This document shows, piece after piece, positions 1 to 11,541 of a stretch of 64,000 bases of DNA. The position numbers were made by a program, and so were the translations under genes. How positions within the stretch are numbered: the stretch's first letter is position 1; each line of letters opens with the position of its first letter. The notes beneath the pieces were generated by a model. The model was given only the letters and a program-made list of their open reading frames with translations. It had not been told where the DNA came from and ran no database searches. Origin of the DNA: Palaemon carinicauda (taxonomy: Eukaryota > Arthropoda > Malacostraca > Decapoda > Palaemonidae); the NCBI RefSeq assembly GCF_036898095.1, contig NC_090751.1:76679716-76743715 (forward strand), read 5' to 3'.

Positions 1-1
1 T

Positions 2-1399
2 TCAGTGGTATGGCATGGGGAGGCAGCCAGCTCAGACACGAAGGCCGCCGAAGCCTTTGTTAAAACGTTCGACGAGCTGACTCTGCAGGAAGGCAACAGT
101 TCGCAGCAAGTTTTCAATTGCGACGAAACTGAACTTTTTTGGAAGAAAATGCCTCGTCGGACGTTCATCACGGCGGAGATGAAGAGGCTACCCGGACATA
201 AGCCTATGAAGGACAGGCTTACCCTTGCTTTTTGTGAAAACGCCAGTGGGGACTGCAAGATAAAGCCCCTGCTGGTGTACCATTCAGAAAATCCCCAAGC
301 CTTCAAAACCCACAAAGTCATCAAGGAGAACCTTCCTGTGATGTGGAGGGCGAATGCTAAAGCCTGGGTAACGAGGCAACTTTTCATTGATTGGGTGAAT
401 GTCTGCTTCGGTCCGACTGTCCGAAAATATTTGGAAGAAAAGCGCCTCCCTATGAAATGTCTGCTGGTGTTGGACAATGCTCCAGCTCACCCTCCTTGCC
501 TCGAGGAATATCTTCTGGCCGAGTATTCCTTCATAAAGGTCCTATATCTACCGCCTAACACCACCCCTCTCCTCCAGCCCATGGACCAGCAAGTTATTTC
601 TAATTTTAAAAAATTGTACACGAAGCATCTCTTCCAGAGATGTTTCCAAGTCACAGAGAGTACAAACCTCACTCTGCGTGAATTTTGGAAAGATCACTTT
701 AACATCGTGATATGCCTCAAACTCATCGATCTTGCTTGGCAGGAAGTTTCGAGGCGTACCCTGAACTCATCTTGGAAGAAGCTGTGGCCTGATGCTGTCT
801 CTGCACGAGACTTCAAGGGGTTCGGGAAGCCTGGAGGCGAAGCCGAGATCGTTGACGATCCTGAACCAATTTAGCAGTCTGAGGTGGCTGACATCGTACA
901 TCTTGGTACGTCCATGGTGCTGGAAGTTAGCGCGGAGGATATAGATGAACTTATCGAGGAGCACCACGAGGAGTTGACGACGGACGACCTAAAGGAGTTG
1001 GAGACGATGCAAGTGAGTGATGTTCAAGAGCAGTTTTCTAGCGGTGATGAGGAGGATGTTACACCTTTGAAAACGGCAGACATCAGGGAAATTCTCGCAT
1101 GTTTCCATAAAATGGCAGACTACGTCGAAAAGGAACATCCAGAAAAAGTTTATACCAACCGTGCGCTTCAACACTGCAATGACGTTTGCCTAACGCATTT
1201 TAGAAATGTGTTGAAAAGTAGGCAGAAACAAGCTTCAATGGATAGTTTCTTATTAAAGAGGCCAGCAGTATTAGTAGGCCAAGACGAAGGTAAAAGTGAA
1301 GAAAAGAAACAGAAAAGAGGAAGGGATGAAGAATTAGAAGGTGAAAGTAAAGAAAAGAAACAGAAAAAAGAAAGTGATGAAGAAGTAGAAGAGATTTAG
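2..1399 (+). pseudogene. Tigger/pogo-type DDE transposase, C-terminal two thirds, one amber stop
   Basis: This is the catalytic core and acidic tail of a Tigger/pogo-family cut-and-paste transposase (TIGD/jerky-like). The frame is open at the left window edge, so the N-terminal DNA-binding part lies outside. Seen: NCDET (first Asp), LLVLDNAPAH (second Asp) and PPNTTPLLQPMDQ (third Asp, 36 residues after the second), in the order of the family. A TAG at 872-874 interrupts the reading. The same frame stays open to 1399 and continues with the expected helical C-terminal region (VHLGTSMVLEV, EELTTDDLKELE) and a Lys/Glu-rich tail. One substitution therefore appears to split an otherwise intact gene. 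The stop makes it a probable pseudogene unless it is read through or is a sequencing error. The matching 3' TIR lies at 2045-2075. Family call is firm; subfamily is not determined. Confidence 0.9.
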
Positions 1400-2044
1400 A
1401 AAATATGAAAAATGTAAAGTTATAAAAAAGTAAAAAAAAAAAATTCCATTTTAAATTTTATGTTACCGTTAAGTGTTAAAGTAATTTTTTCTTTCATTTT
1501 ATAGTTTTCCATACGTAATGTTAAGTGTTAATTATTTCTGCAATTTTTTTATTTCGTAAAGTTTAGGTGTTAATGTGTTAAGTGTGTAAATTACTGTACG
1601 TAGTCTGTCACTTGTTACGTTTTCTGCCTTATGCCATCCTCCTCTGCCGCGACTTCGCTATCGAACATCGTCTCAATCAAAAGGTAAGTTTCAACTTTTT
1701 TGTTACACTAATTAACTGATCCAAATGCTTTACATACAGTACCGTAACTTTTATACAGTAGTAAAGAAAACGGACCGTTTTCTTAGGGCTTGGGGGGGAT
1801 AACTAGGCTATAACTACATTATTGAATAATCTCATAGTGGTTTCTGGAATGGATTAGGCTGTTTTTAATGGTTGGGTTAATTACTGAATGATAGAAATGG
1901 CTGCATTGCATGTTTATTACTACAGTTTAGCGTGTTTATGGAAGAAAAGGTGTCTTCTCGTAAGGCTTGAAACGGATTAGGCTATTTACATGTAAAACGC
2001 GACCCAGGATACGAAAAAATCAGGATACGAAACCGTATCCTGAA
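1400..2044 (+). other. Tigger 3' non-coding region
   Basis: AT-rich sequence between the transposase stop and the right TIR. It has an A-run just after the stop (about 1428-1441) and no ORF of note. A consensus-like splice donor (AAAAGGTAAGTTT) occurs near 1680. Close to the TIR there are short inverted copies of a CAGGATACG motif, which suggests subterminal transposase-binding sites. That last point is inference. Confidence 0.5.
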
Positions 2045-2073
2045 CGGATTACTTTCGTGTCCTGAGGCATCAC

Positions 2074-2077
<4 letters not shown>
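2045..2077. repeat. Right terminal inverted repeat of the Tigger element plus TA target
   Basis: Read on the minus strand the end is CAGTGATGCCTCAGGACACG..., the typical CAGT start of Tigger/pogo TIRs. It is followed directly by TA at 2076-2077, the family's target dinucleotide, which opens an (AT)n run. The left TIR is outside the window. Confidence 0.75.

Positions 2078-2160
<83 letters not shown>
2078..2160. repeat. (AT)n microsatellite
   Basis: About 80 bp of uninterrupted AT repeat between the Tigger end and the tip of DIRS A. With 10924-11024 it probably forms one microsatellite split by DIRS A. Confidence 0.95.
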
Positions 2161-2713
2161 CGGATTTTGAGCGAAGCGAAAAATCTATTTTTGGGTAAGA
2201 TGGCCATGTCGTCCTGATGGAAGTTCCTCTAAGGTAGCTTCCTAGGGTATATTACAACTACGGCGATATTCCCAGAGAATTTACCTTAAGGTACCCAGAA
2301 TTCTAACTCCTGGAGCGAATATCCCTAATAAAAGAGCCAGGGATATCGTATAAATCAGAGGACGTATTCTTGACACGCCACATGGCAATCTGTACCCCGA
2401 ACAGAGTTAACACTTCGTAGGGGTCAAATGGCAAGAAAACGAAAACGAGAAAGAAAAGGGGAGAGCCGTTCGTAAGGCCCTCTCTTCTCACGTTTCGTAA
2501 GCGTGCCCTGCACCGATTCTGGCGCCATCTGCATTCCTTGTAGCGAAACACGAGGTGCTACAGATACTGTATGTAGGGAGGGGTCCTACGGCCCTTTCAT
2601 AGAAAGGGAAGGGTGGGTCCATCAGGACGACATGGCCATCTTACCCAAAAATAGATTTTTCGCTTCGCTCAAAATCCGTTTTTTGGGCTCAAGCCATGTC
2701 GTCCTGATGGAAG
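2161..2713. repeat. DIRS A 3'-terminal module: ITR and internal complementary region
   Basis: The outer tip (2161-2220) reads CGGATTTTGAGCGAAGCG... and returns as its reverse complement at about 2619-2679. It is joined there to the reverse complement of the element's other tip (2680-2713 against 10890-10923). The 2619-2713 block is therefore an internal complementary region containing both ends head to head, the DIRS1 arrangement thought to template closure of a circular intermediate. Between tip and ICR lies the shared ITR. Confidence 0.85.
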
Positions 2714-3278
2714 TATACCAGAGCATTACTGTATCTGTGGATTCTCAAAATGTGCCGTGCTCCTCAGAAGTATTTCCCCCAGTCGACGCGACCTAGAGAC
2801 CTAAGATGTTACCGTCATACATCTTTTCAACTAATCATAAACCATGATAGAGCTTCCTGCCCCCAACAGGGAAGAGTCTTACTAGACTCTGGGAAAGTCT
2901 CAAAGAGTACATATATCTAAGTATGAACCCCAGGCAAGTGAGTATAGTGGTCTCACCCCATACTAGGTAAAGCGAAGTTCGAAAAGAATCACTGTGTCAA
3001 TATGAAATATCGACCAGTCCTCCGCTCAAAACACGTATTGGACAAAGGTTTATATCCGCTTAGGAGGAAACTCGTAAATCAGCCACCATCCCTTATGGGA
3101 TGGAGTCCTCCAGCTAGGGAAAAGCATAAACCAATGCAATATTAGCTTGCATAAGGGAACATTCTATTAGAATTATCCCCGGGTAAATATACATAGAATG
3201 AATGCTCACAGGTGAAGGAGACGCAAGGTTCTCAAGAACCAGTTTATTGACAGACAATAAACAAACAGGTTAACCACA

Positions 3279-3309
<31 letters not shown>

Positions 3310-3625
3310 CTATATATAAGAGGAGGATAACTAAAACTTTAAGCATAAGTATGATAGTAAACAGAAACTTGTTTGTCTGAAAGAAAAACATTGGAGCCAC
3401 TTTTAAGATACCAAAGTATCAAAGTCAAAAGTCTGTATTACTAATCAGTCACATTAGCGTTAGAAACGCTCGGCACGCATGTTTGCACTTATGCTGGGTT
3501 CACCTTTGAAAATGGAACAGTCAACGTGGGTCACGCAGTACCCTCACATAGTTTGTAGTACAACATGTGACTACATACTCACCCTGGAATTAATTGTCCC
3601 AATTAAGCTACTGTTCCTCGCAGAG
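2714..3625. other. DIRS A 3' non-coding region
   Basis: No gene seen. It is recognisably homologous to 28506-29200 in element F (for example the block around 2790-2890 with GATGTTACCGTCATACATC). An (AT)n run lies at 3281-3319. In the minus-strand element this is the 3' UTR after the recombinase stop at 3626-3628. Confidence 0.6.
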
Positions 3626-4835
3626 TTAAACAGCAGGGTTAACGATGCAACCCACTGCTACCACAGAACCTCTTAGTTGCTGCACTTGCTTCGCATAGTG
3701 ACGAAAGAACACTCTGGAAGACTTCCAGCCAGTGTACGAACGAAGATGTTCAAAATCCCTACAACTAAAGAAGTTTAAGGATGAAGCAACTTTCCTCGGA
3801 TCGTGACCTGTGGGTGAACAGTCAGGATCCGCTCTGCGAATAAGATATGTGATTTTCGCCCTGAGTTGTTTCAGTGATAAAATCTTTAGCCTGACGTTTC
3901 TCCCCTGGCCAGTTGGCCACCCTTGAAGTCTGAAGTTCTACGAAGATAGACCTTTAGGCATTCTACTGGACATAAAGATGCATCTTCTTTCAGAGGGCAG
4001 ATTCTTCAGGGACCCCACCTGATGGTGGGTAACTCGTTCTTGGTGAGAAACGTAGGATCCGGAAATAGGTTCAGTTCACCCATCCAGGAACTGAACACGA
4101 CCTTTCTCTCTCGAGAGGGGTATGATCTCACTAACCCTGGCCCCGGACGCGAGTGCAAAGGAGGATAACTTATGGGTCAAATCCTTTAACGCACACTATT
4201 CAACAGCGAAGCAAAATGAAGAACTTTTCTAAAGACCATGAATTGGGCTTTGGAGGTGCTAAAGGTCTGAGCCTAGCGCAGGCTTTTGGAACTTTTATAA
4301 AAGATCTTGTTAGCGAGGTCGACCTGGAAGGCATATAGAATGGGTCTTGTCAAAGCAGACCTACATGTTAAAATCGTGTTAGTTACCGATCCATAACAAT
4401 GGAGATGCATGAAGAAAGATAAGCAGAAGTCCGTCATGATCTCCTGCGGAATCTTCGCCTGACAAAGGCTACCCATTCTCTCCAAGATGACTCATATTGC
4501 CTTTTAAAAGGTTTGCACTTATAATCCTCTAGGAAGTCTATGCTGGCTATCGAAATCCCGAAACACTTTCTCACCTGTTAAGGAAAGAAAATCATGAGCT
4601 GCTGGGTCCGGGTTTTCTGTAATGAAGCGCAGACAATTGACTTCTGGACTCACTGGGTCAGAACTGGATCTGGTAGCGGTAGAAACTCCAATCGTAGTTC
4701 CAATGCCAGAGGGAACCACACACTGTTCGGCCACTTGTGGGCCACTACTTCCGCTACTCCCTTAAATGATCTCAGTTTGTTGAGGACCCTCAACAGAAGG
4801 TTGTGAGGAGGGAACAGATAAATCCTGAACCATCT
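3626..4835 (-). pseudogene. DIRS A tyrosine recombinase, broken
   Basis: Tyrosine recombinase (phage-integrase fold) that would integrate the circular DIRS DNA. The N-terminal part begins near 4835 (MVQDLSVPSS). The core is recognisable downstream: SGARVSEI with catalytic Arg, GHDPRKVASS with the H-x-x-R pair, and SYTGWKSSRVFFRHY with the nucleophile Tyr. The stop is at 3626-3628. Several stops and frameshifts occur, including one between the N-terminal domain and the catalytic Arg, so it is not a usable ORF. It overlaps the end of the RT-RNase H-MT frame, as in the sister copies B and D. Confidence 0.8.
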
Positions 4836-6480
4836 GTTCCAGTCGAGGGACATCGCGTCCACTGCTTCCGCCAAGGGGTCCTCGTACGGGGACACATACA
4901 GGGGCAACTTCTTGTTGTCTTTCGTCGCAAAGAGGTCTAGCCGCAGTTCTGGGACTTGACTCAGAATGAAAGAGAATGGTCCTGCGTCTAGGGACCATTC
5001 CGACTCTATCGGTGTGAACCTGGATAGAGCGTCCGCTGTCACATTGCGGACTCCTTGAAGGTGAACTGCGGACAGGTACCATTTCTTCTTCCCCCAAAAT
5101 CGGAAGATGGCCAACATCACCTGGTTGAGAGGTGGTGACCTTGATCCTTGTCGATTCAAGCATCTCACAACTCCCCCGCTGTCCAGCACCAACCTAATGT
5201 GGATCGAGCGATGCGGGGAGACTTTCTTTAAGGAAAGAAGGACTGTCATAGTCTCTAGAAAATGACTGTGAGAGGTCTTGAATAGACTGGACCAAGACCC
5301 TTGGGCCTTTTTCTGATGAGAGTGAACTCCCCATCCCTCCTTCGAGGCGTCTGAGTGACTCGTCACCGACGGGGGAGGTGGATGAAGAAGAACCGACTTC
5401 CTAAGAAGTCTGGCTTGGGACCAAGGCCTGAGAAGAGTATTTCGACGAAGCGGAACTGGTCTTCTCAGATCTCTTCGCGCATCTGATGCATAACTACTCC
5501 AATCTCCGGTTGCATCCTTTAGCTGTGCTCTTAGCACCGGGTCTGTCACCGAAGTAAACTGGAGAGACCCCAGTACACTCTCCAGTTCGCATCTGATATC
5601 CATACGGAATCTAGAAGTCTCTTGATAGAACCAGCTATCTCATTTCTTTTCTCCGCCATGACGGAGAAAACAGTGTGACATTAGGTCCCAGTGGATTCAC
5701 ACCCACCGGAACTTAGAGATGGAGAAAGTTGAGACTTTTTCTGTTGATCTTGAAGCCTAGATAATCTAGGAAATGGATCACATACAGGGAAGCTTGCAAG
5801 CATTCTGTCCTGGATGCTGCCCACACCAGCCAAAAATCCAGGTAGGCTACTACCTGAATTCCCTTTAGGCGTAATTGACTGAGAACTACGTTCGCAAGCA
5901 TCGTGAAAATCCTTGGGGCTATTTTTAACCCGAGAGGCATGGCTCTGAAGGCGTATAGTCTTCATTGTAGCCTGAACCTTAGGTAGGAGGAGAATCGACA
6001 ATAGATTGGAACGTGCCAATAGGCGTCTGACAAAACTATGGAGGCGGTAAATGCCCTCTTGGGCAGTAAGGTCCTTATGTGTTGCATTGTTAGCATCTTG
6101 AACCTGTAGTTCGCTATGAACTTGTTAAGTGGCGACAAGTCCAGAATGACTCCGAGTTTTCCGAGTCCTTCTTGGGAACACAAAACAGCCTCCCTTGGAA
6201 TTAGATGGACTTTACCCTTCGGATCACTTTTCCTCTAACAGTTCTTGAATGAACTCCTCCAGAACGGGGGTGGAGTATCGGAAAAACGCCGAGGGTATGG
6301 GGATGGAGTGCTGTACCAGCTCCAGCCCAGTCCCTTCTTGAGTAGGCTGTGGACCCAGGGATCGAAGGTCCACCGATCCCCAAAAGCGTTGGAGACTCCC
6401 TTCTACCAATATCATCTCGCTCGGACTGATGTCCTGAGGTCTTGCCTCTCTGACCGCGACCACCCATGAAACCCCTTCTC
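4650..6480 (-). pseudogene. DIRS A reverse transcriptase, RNase H and MT-like domain, broken
   Basis: RT segments read FKMLTMQHIRTLLPKRAFTASI and MPLGLKIAPRIFT. The active site is YLDFW, where copies B, E and F have YLDDW; an Asp to Phe change removes a metal ligand. RNase H is seen at about 5170-5400 (SHSDASKEGWGVHS, LVLDSGGVVRCLNRQG). A DIRS-specific block follows (LDLFATKDNKKLPLYVSP, LFPPHNLLLRVLNKL), which in this group corresponds to the Dam-methyltransferase-like region. The longest intact piece is 317 codons (4650-5603). Frameshifts lie around 5610-5700 and 5940-6200. The N-terminus overlaps the Gag C-terminus in another frame. Confidence 0.85.
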
Positions 6481-8020
6481 CTTGAGGGGCGCCTAGACGA
6501 ACTTCTGGCTGCTCCTCTAGGCTTGCTCGACAGGCAGTTGACTGACCTTCGAACGATGGGTTGAATGCCGGAGACTGTGTCGACACGAATTGGGGAACCC
6601 ACTGAAGTGTGGTCGGGGTTTTTGCCACCATCTGGGGCACTGAGGGCATCAGCAAATGCCGTTGCTGCTGTTGTCTACTTGACTTAGCTGGCCGAGAAAG
6701 TATCCTAATCCTTTTAGTCTTCCTCAAAGGTTGGGGACCCCATCCGGGGAAGAATTTCTCTTGGTAGACAGGCCCCACTGGAGAAGATTTCTATCGTCCG
6801 TGGCGGCCCTATCAACCTCTTTGACCGATTCACTAGGGAAAAGGTCTTTGTCCCAACTGTTGGAGGAGATTAGTTTCCTTGGCTCGTGCCTCATCGTAGC
6901 CCGGGCGAACACGAACTCCCTACCGGTTCTCTTCGCCCTGACGGAGCTGTAAAGATCCTTCGTCACAGTGGCCAGATGAGTCTTGATCACAACCATGAAC
7001 ATTTCATGGACCTTGGGGTCAATTGTCATCGTCTCAAAAGTGGACTGAAGAAACAAAGAGGCAGCCAGTCTTTCTTTTGTCTCGAGTTCTTCTCCGCAAA
7101 AGAAAGCCAGACAGCTTAGAGAGGATCTCGCCGAACCGGCATCCGGCAAAATCCGCCTCCCATTTGGACTGAGAAGGTAAAATGGACGTCCTTCCAGTCC
7201 TTGTATTGCTTACTAATCTTCCTTTCTAAAGGCCAGTAACAAGGGTTTACACTCCACCAGGGAGGGGAAAGGCTTGTCAGCCTCGACTGTTTTCAAAACC
7301 GCCGCAAACCCTTTCAGCGAAAAGGGGGAAGGCTGTGGCAGGAGAGGACACAAAGGAAGGGGGCCTCTTACTCAAATACAGCTACCTTTGAGTACATGAA
7401 GCCCCTCTCTTTCATCGAAGATGAAAGCAAGGCATGAGCCTAGCATGGTCTATCACTACGACCTCCTCCGGCTCTGTCTCTTCCTTTGAAGCTGGTACCT
7501 CCTTCAACCGGACATAGCAGTCCGGATATGCCCCTGCAGTTACAATGCAGCTGCCTTCCCATTCTTCTCCCTCTGCCTTTGTTGGATCAAGCCAACAATG
7601 GAGGGAGGGCCTGCTCTACTGCGAGAGCAGACGATGTTGAGGGAGCAGGTTCAAGGACCTGAACCGGAGCAGCCGACATCTCTCGGCCTCTTCCGCTACC
7701 TTGTCCGGAGCTCAAACTTCATCCTGGCCTTCTGCCAGGAGGTCTTCCTTCAGACGTTCGGACACGTCTGGCATCCTGTCGTCCAACTGGATGCTAAGCA
7801 AGGCGACCGTGACTTCAGCATCCACCGGGATCTGAATTAGGGGGACCTCCTCTTGAAGTTGGGGAATCACTGTAACAGTTGATGCCCTAGGGAAAAGGAA
7901 GCCCTCATCTTCTCATTTGGGAGATAAGGTCCAGAGGTGATCATCTGAAAGCCCCTCACCCAGGTACGAAGCTTCTCCCTAGCTATATCCCTTGAATCCA
8001 CCGTTGTAGGGGAGACAAAA
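6480..8020 (-). pseudogene. DIRS A Gag, broken
   Basis: Degenerate Gag-like protein homologous to the intact Gag of element D. Visible pieces: REFVFARATMRHEPRKLISS (6724-7149 frame), a Gln/Arg-rich stretch (SSRQQQQRH, near 6660) and an Arg/Gly/Ser-rich end (ARSSSRRPSRRRGFMGGRG, near 6480-6530). No single frame spans it. The same blocks occur in order in E and F, so it is one gene rather than several. Function is presumed to be particle or RNP assembly and nucleic-acid binding; that is family inference. Confidence 0.7.
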
Positions 8021-8044
8021 ACGGATTTTGAGCGAAGCGAAAAG
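8021..8044 (-). other. Copy of the element's own tip inside DIRS A gag
   Basis: A 24-bp stretch (ACGGATTTTGAGCGAAGCG...) equals the outer tip at 2161-2180. It sits where elements E and F have ordinary gag sequence. The flanking gag (cccttgaatcc, then acatacctgaggg) aligns on both sides. It looks like a micro-insertion or templated repair using the terminus. Confidence 0.6.
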
Positions 8045-8074
8045 AAAAAGCCTCAATATATAGGTTAGTGCATA

Positions 8075-8211
8075 CGAAACATACCTGAGGGACCCAATAC
8101 CAGAGAACATCCGTGGAGACAGCGCATGCCACACGCCTCCTTCAAAACCATGTCCGCAGAAGTCCTACTGCGGACGTTGCAGAAAACACATCCGCACTAC
8201 GGATGGTCCTC
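8075..8211 (-). pseudogene. DIRS A Gag N-terminal Cys/His exon, degenerate
   Basis: Homologue of the intact exons in B and D. It starts right after a splice-acceptor-like TTACAG (AG at 8212-8213) with EDHP-stop-CGCVFCNVRS, then loses frame. Where E and F read a Cys/His-rich stretch, A reads through in a shifted frame, with WDPQ-like sequence near 8095. The conserved acceptor and length support homology. The reading itself is dead (TAG near 8199). Confidence 0.6.
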
Positions 8212-8213
8212 CT

Positions 8214-10454
8214 GTAAGGAGAAGAAATTTCCATGAGTATCAAGTGAACTACGTATCACTGGATATGCACAGTAGCATAACAAAACGGAAAGGAAAGACA
8301 CATCCTTGTATTTCCCGCACACCCAATTGTTGTAGCCTTCCAGATAATAAAATTGTATGGTTAATCTATGCCAGATTAACCAATGGAAAATTTCCAAAGG
8401 AAATAGGCCTACAGCAACGGGTCGTGCAAGACCACAAAGAATAAGGAAAAGACACATACTTGTGAATCCCACACAATCACCTGTGGAAGCCCACCAGCCA
8501 TTAAAATCAAATGGTTAGTCTTTGCTAGAATAACCAGAGATCATATTTCCCGAGGGAAATTAGGTGTAGCTCACACCTAAGGTAAGATTTTACCATTCTG
8601 GCTAAAGATGAAAAGAATTCTCTTTTCATCCCTGTAAGGCAACACCAAGTGATTGCACACGGCAACACAAGTTAGAAAAGACAGTGTTGTAACCTACTAT
8701 ATCATGGTCTCCCCTGGTAGAAAACACCATACAGGGAAGAACTGATACAGTACATGAGGGTGGTGTGCCGGCCGGCTCTTGCCGGTCAGTACCCCCCCCC
8801 CACTTTTCCAAAGGTAGGTCTCAAGTATGCAACTTAGGCTCACCCAAACGGGGGAGAACTCCAGTTCCTATGCCTGAACCGGCCGGTAGTGGTTGCCGGT
8901 CCGTAGCTACCCGGTTGGCACCCAGCTGCCGGCCATCACTCTCAGTGGCCGGCCAACCGAGTGATGTAGCAGGCCGGTCGGCAGCAGTGAGTAAACCCTG
9001 CCGGCTGGCATCCACACCAGGTAGCGCCCGGCTGCCGGCCGCCACTCATAGCGGCCGGCAGGTGAGCAAGGAGACCGGCCAGCAAAGGCATATAACCACC
9101 GCCGACCGACAGCAAGAGAACTAGCGAACACCCCCCTACCGACGGCCGGCCACTAGGCCGGTAGACGGCAAGGACAACACAAGAGAAGACAACAGAATGG
9201 GTGCCGGGCTAAGAGGCTATGTACCTCCGCGCCCGACACCCGAAAGAGTGCCGAGAGGAAGGGGAGACACTAAGTCAGGCTTCCTAACCACTGCTTACTG
9301 AATCTACAGACGGCAGCGGTTGAGGGACCAAGGAAGGACCGGGCAGCACTCAAGGGATAGGGCCTCTGCCGGCCGACAGGGGACCACGTCAGCTCCCCAT
9401 CCTAACCTATGCTAGGTACGGATGTGAGACGGCTGACGCAAAGGAAAATGGAAAAAACAGAGGGGAAGGACAGAGGGTCCTGTCCAACCTTGCCTTGGTT
9501 AAGGATCATCCCCAACTAAGAAAGCCCATCTCAGCCAGGGAAAATCCAGGGAGGGAGGCCGGCACTACTGGCTACCTCCCTAAAACCAAGGCAAGGAAGG
9601 AATTGCTAATCCGGAAAGGGAACATATCCCGAACCCGGAACAGCAAAGAGGACAAGTCTGAGGGGTCACCGAGCGAGGGGATCATAACTACAGAAACCCT
9701 CCGAGGTGATCCAAGGAGGATAAACCTCCTATGCCCGTGTCAGGCAGCAAGGGAGACTCTGGCCCCCGCTAGACCAACACGGACTCAGACTAATACACTG
9801 CAGTACTGTCCTTCTCTGAACCAAACCAGTTGGAGCAGGAAGGTACAGTACTACTCCAGCATAGTTATATTTGAAAATTAATTCAAACAAACCACTAGAG
9901 TTAAGCCTAAGGCTTAAGCAGAGGGAAAGGGTTTGCCCCTTCCCCGAAGAGAAGGGAGCAAACGGGGAAACAGACAATATTTTAATAGCCAAAGACAACC
10001 TAGCCTAGGCACTAAGAGAATCGATTACCTAAATCACCGAAACTCACTCCAATACTATCTTGGAAAATACTCAAAAAAAGCTTATATGTATAACGTTGCC
10101 TAACGCTTTAACAGTATAAAATCACACTTGGAAGACTAATTATCATGCAGGAAGTACAAGGGCCAACAACTAGGCTACGAAGACTAGTGTCGGTCAGCCT
10201 AGGCAAAACTTTCGCCAGGCGCTATACTAAAGCATCATAACAGAATTCCTAAATAAGCTAAGCAGCTAATTATTAAAGCGAAAGGGGCTGGGAACATCGC
10301 TCTGCTAACCAAATAAATCCTAATCTAGCGAGCGACAGCGTCCAGGATGCCTCCAGCAGGCAACAGCTCTTGTATCAAAGATAACTCTTTTAATTACTTT
10401 AATTTTAATCAAGAGCCTACATTTATACATAAAAGAAATAGTACTCAACTTATC
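8214..10454 (-). other. DIRS A 5' intron-like region
   Basis: About 2.2 kb between the leader and the Cys/His exon with no convincing ORF. The part at 8765-9380 is GC-rich and packed with CCGGCCGGCA-type motifs and hairpins, unlike the AT-rich surroundings. Similar regions occur at the same place in E (25789-27750) and F (32404-34560). The acceptor at 8212-8213 suggests this is spliced out; the donor is not certain. Confidence 0.55.
8928..9059. repeat. Two 26-bp GCCGGC hairpins
   Basis: Imperfect palindromes at 8928-8953 and 9034-9059 both begin and end in GCCGGC with a loop of about 4-6 bp (the second centred on ACTCAT). Homologous 26-bp hairpins lie in E (26255-26280) and F (33007-33032) at the corresponding place, each preceded by a CCCGGCT or CCCAGCT motif. 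Confidence 0.7.
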
Positions 10455-10481
10455 CGAAGCAGAAGAAGTTGGAGAAAGCAT
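10455..10481 (-). other. DIRS A conserved leader peptide / possible first Gag exon
   Basis: On the minus strand an ATG (10479-10481) opens MLSPTSSASDKLS. Related Ser/Pro-rich leaders occur at the same place in E, F and K, and more distantly in D (MSEAPSSHIP). All share a GT about one codon later that could be a splice donor. That GT gives phase 1 while the downstream acceptors are phase 0, so the link to Gag is unproven. The ATG region is locally duplicated (10467-10486 and 10493-10512). Confidence 0.35.
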
Positions 10482-10569
10482 AATTAAAAAGAAGTTGGAG
10501 AAAGCATAATTAAAGAGTAAATCCAAGATTTTGGTAGAAACAGGAAAAAACACCGAGTTGTAAAGCTAC

Positions 10570-11025
<456 letters not shown>

Positions 11026-11369
11026 TGTATAACGGATTTTGAGCGGAGCGAAAAATCTATTTTTGGGTGAAATAGCCATGACGTCCTGATGGAAGGTTCC
11101 TTCAGTAGCTTCCTAGGGTATGTTTAACTACAGTGGATATTCCCAGAGAATTAAACTAAAGGTTATCACAGAATTCTAACTTCTGGTGCGAGTACCCTAA
11201 AGGTTTCCCTCTAGGATATCGTATATCAACAGGGGATCCATGTATTAACACGCCACATAGCTATCTGCACCCCATATAGAGTTAACACTTCGATATGGAA
11301 GGTGGCTGAGTAACTGAGGAGCCGTTCCAAAGTTACTCTCATCCGTGGCTACTTTTGGTACTCGAGACA

Positions 11370-11402
11370 TATATAAACGGGCGCCATTGCTAAATGACGT
11401 CA
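11370..11402 (+). promoter_or_regulatory. Candidate DIRS promoter: TATA box and CRE-like palindrome
   Basis: TATATAAA at 11370-11377 is followed 18 bp later by TGACGTCA at 11395-11402, inside the ITR and about 110 bp upstream of the leader ATG at 11488. The same TGACGTCA stands in the ITR at 28301-28308 just after a TATA-like GTATA. Position and conservation suggest a core promoter; no expression evidence. Confidence 0.4.
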
Positions 11403-11487
11403 CGTCCGTCCTCATCCTTTTGCCTGTAGCTTCTACGCTAAGTTGGATTTTTCCCAAGTGACTTCTTTATCTGCTTACATCGCCGTA

Positions 11488-11541
11488 ATGTCGCAGCCCT
11501 CAGCCTCGCCTTCTTCTGGAAATTTGAGTACCAGGTCCTAG
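11488..11541 (+). other. DIRS K leader mini-ORF
   Basis: Eighteen codons including the stop: MSQPSASPSSGNLSTRS. Similar in composition and position to the leaders of A, E, F and D. The TTGAGTAC motif near its end is shared with A and contains the common GT. It may be a first Gag exon or a short uORF. Confidence 0.3.

Noticed and set aside
8765..9124. 119-codon plus-strand ORF in the GC-rich block of DIRS A
   Set aside because: Composition follows the CCGGCCGGC repeats and the ORF is not kept in E or F.
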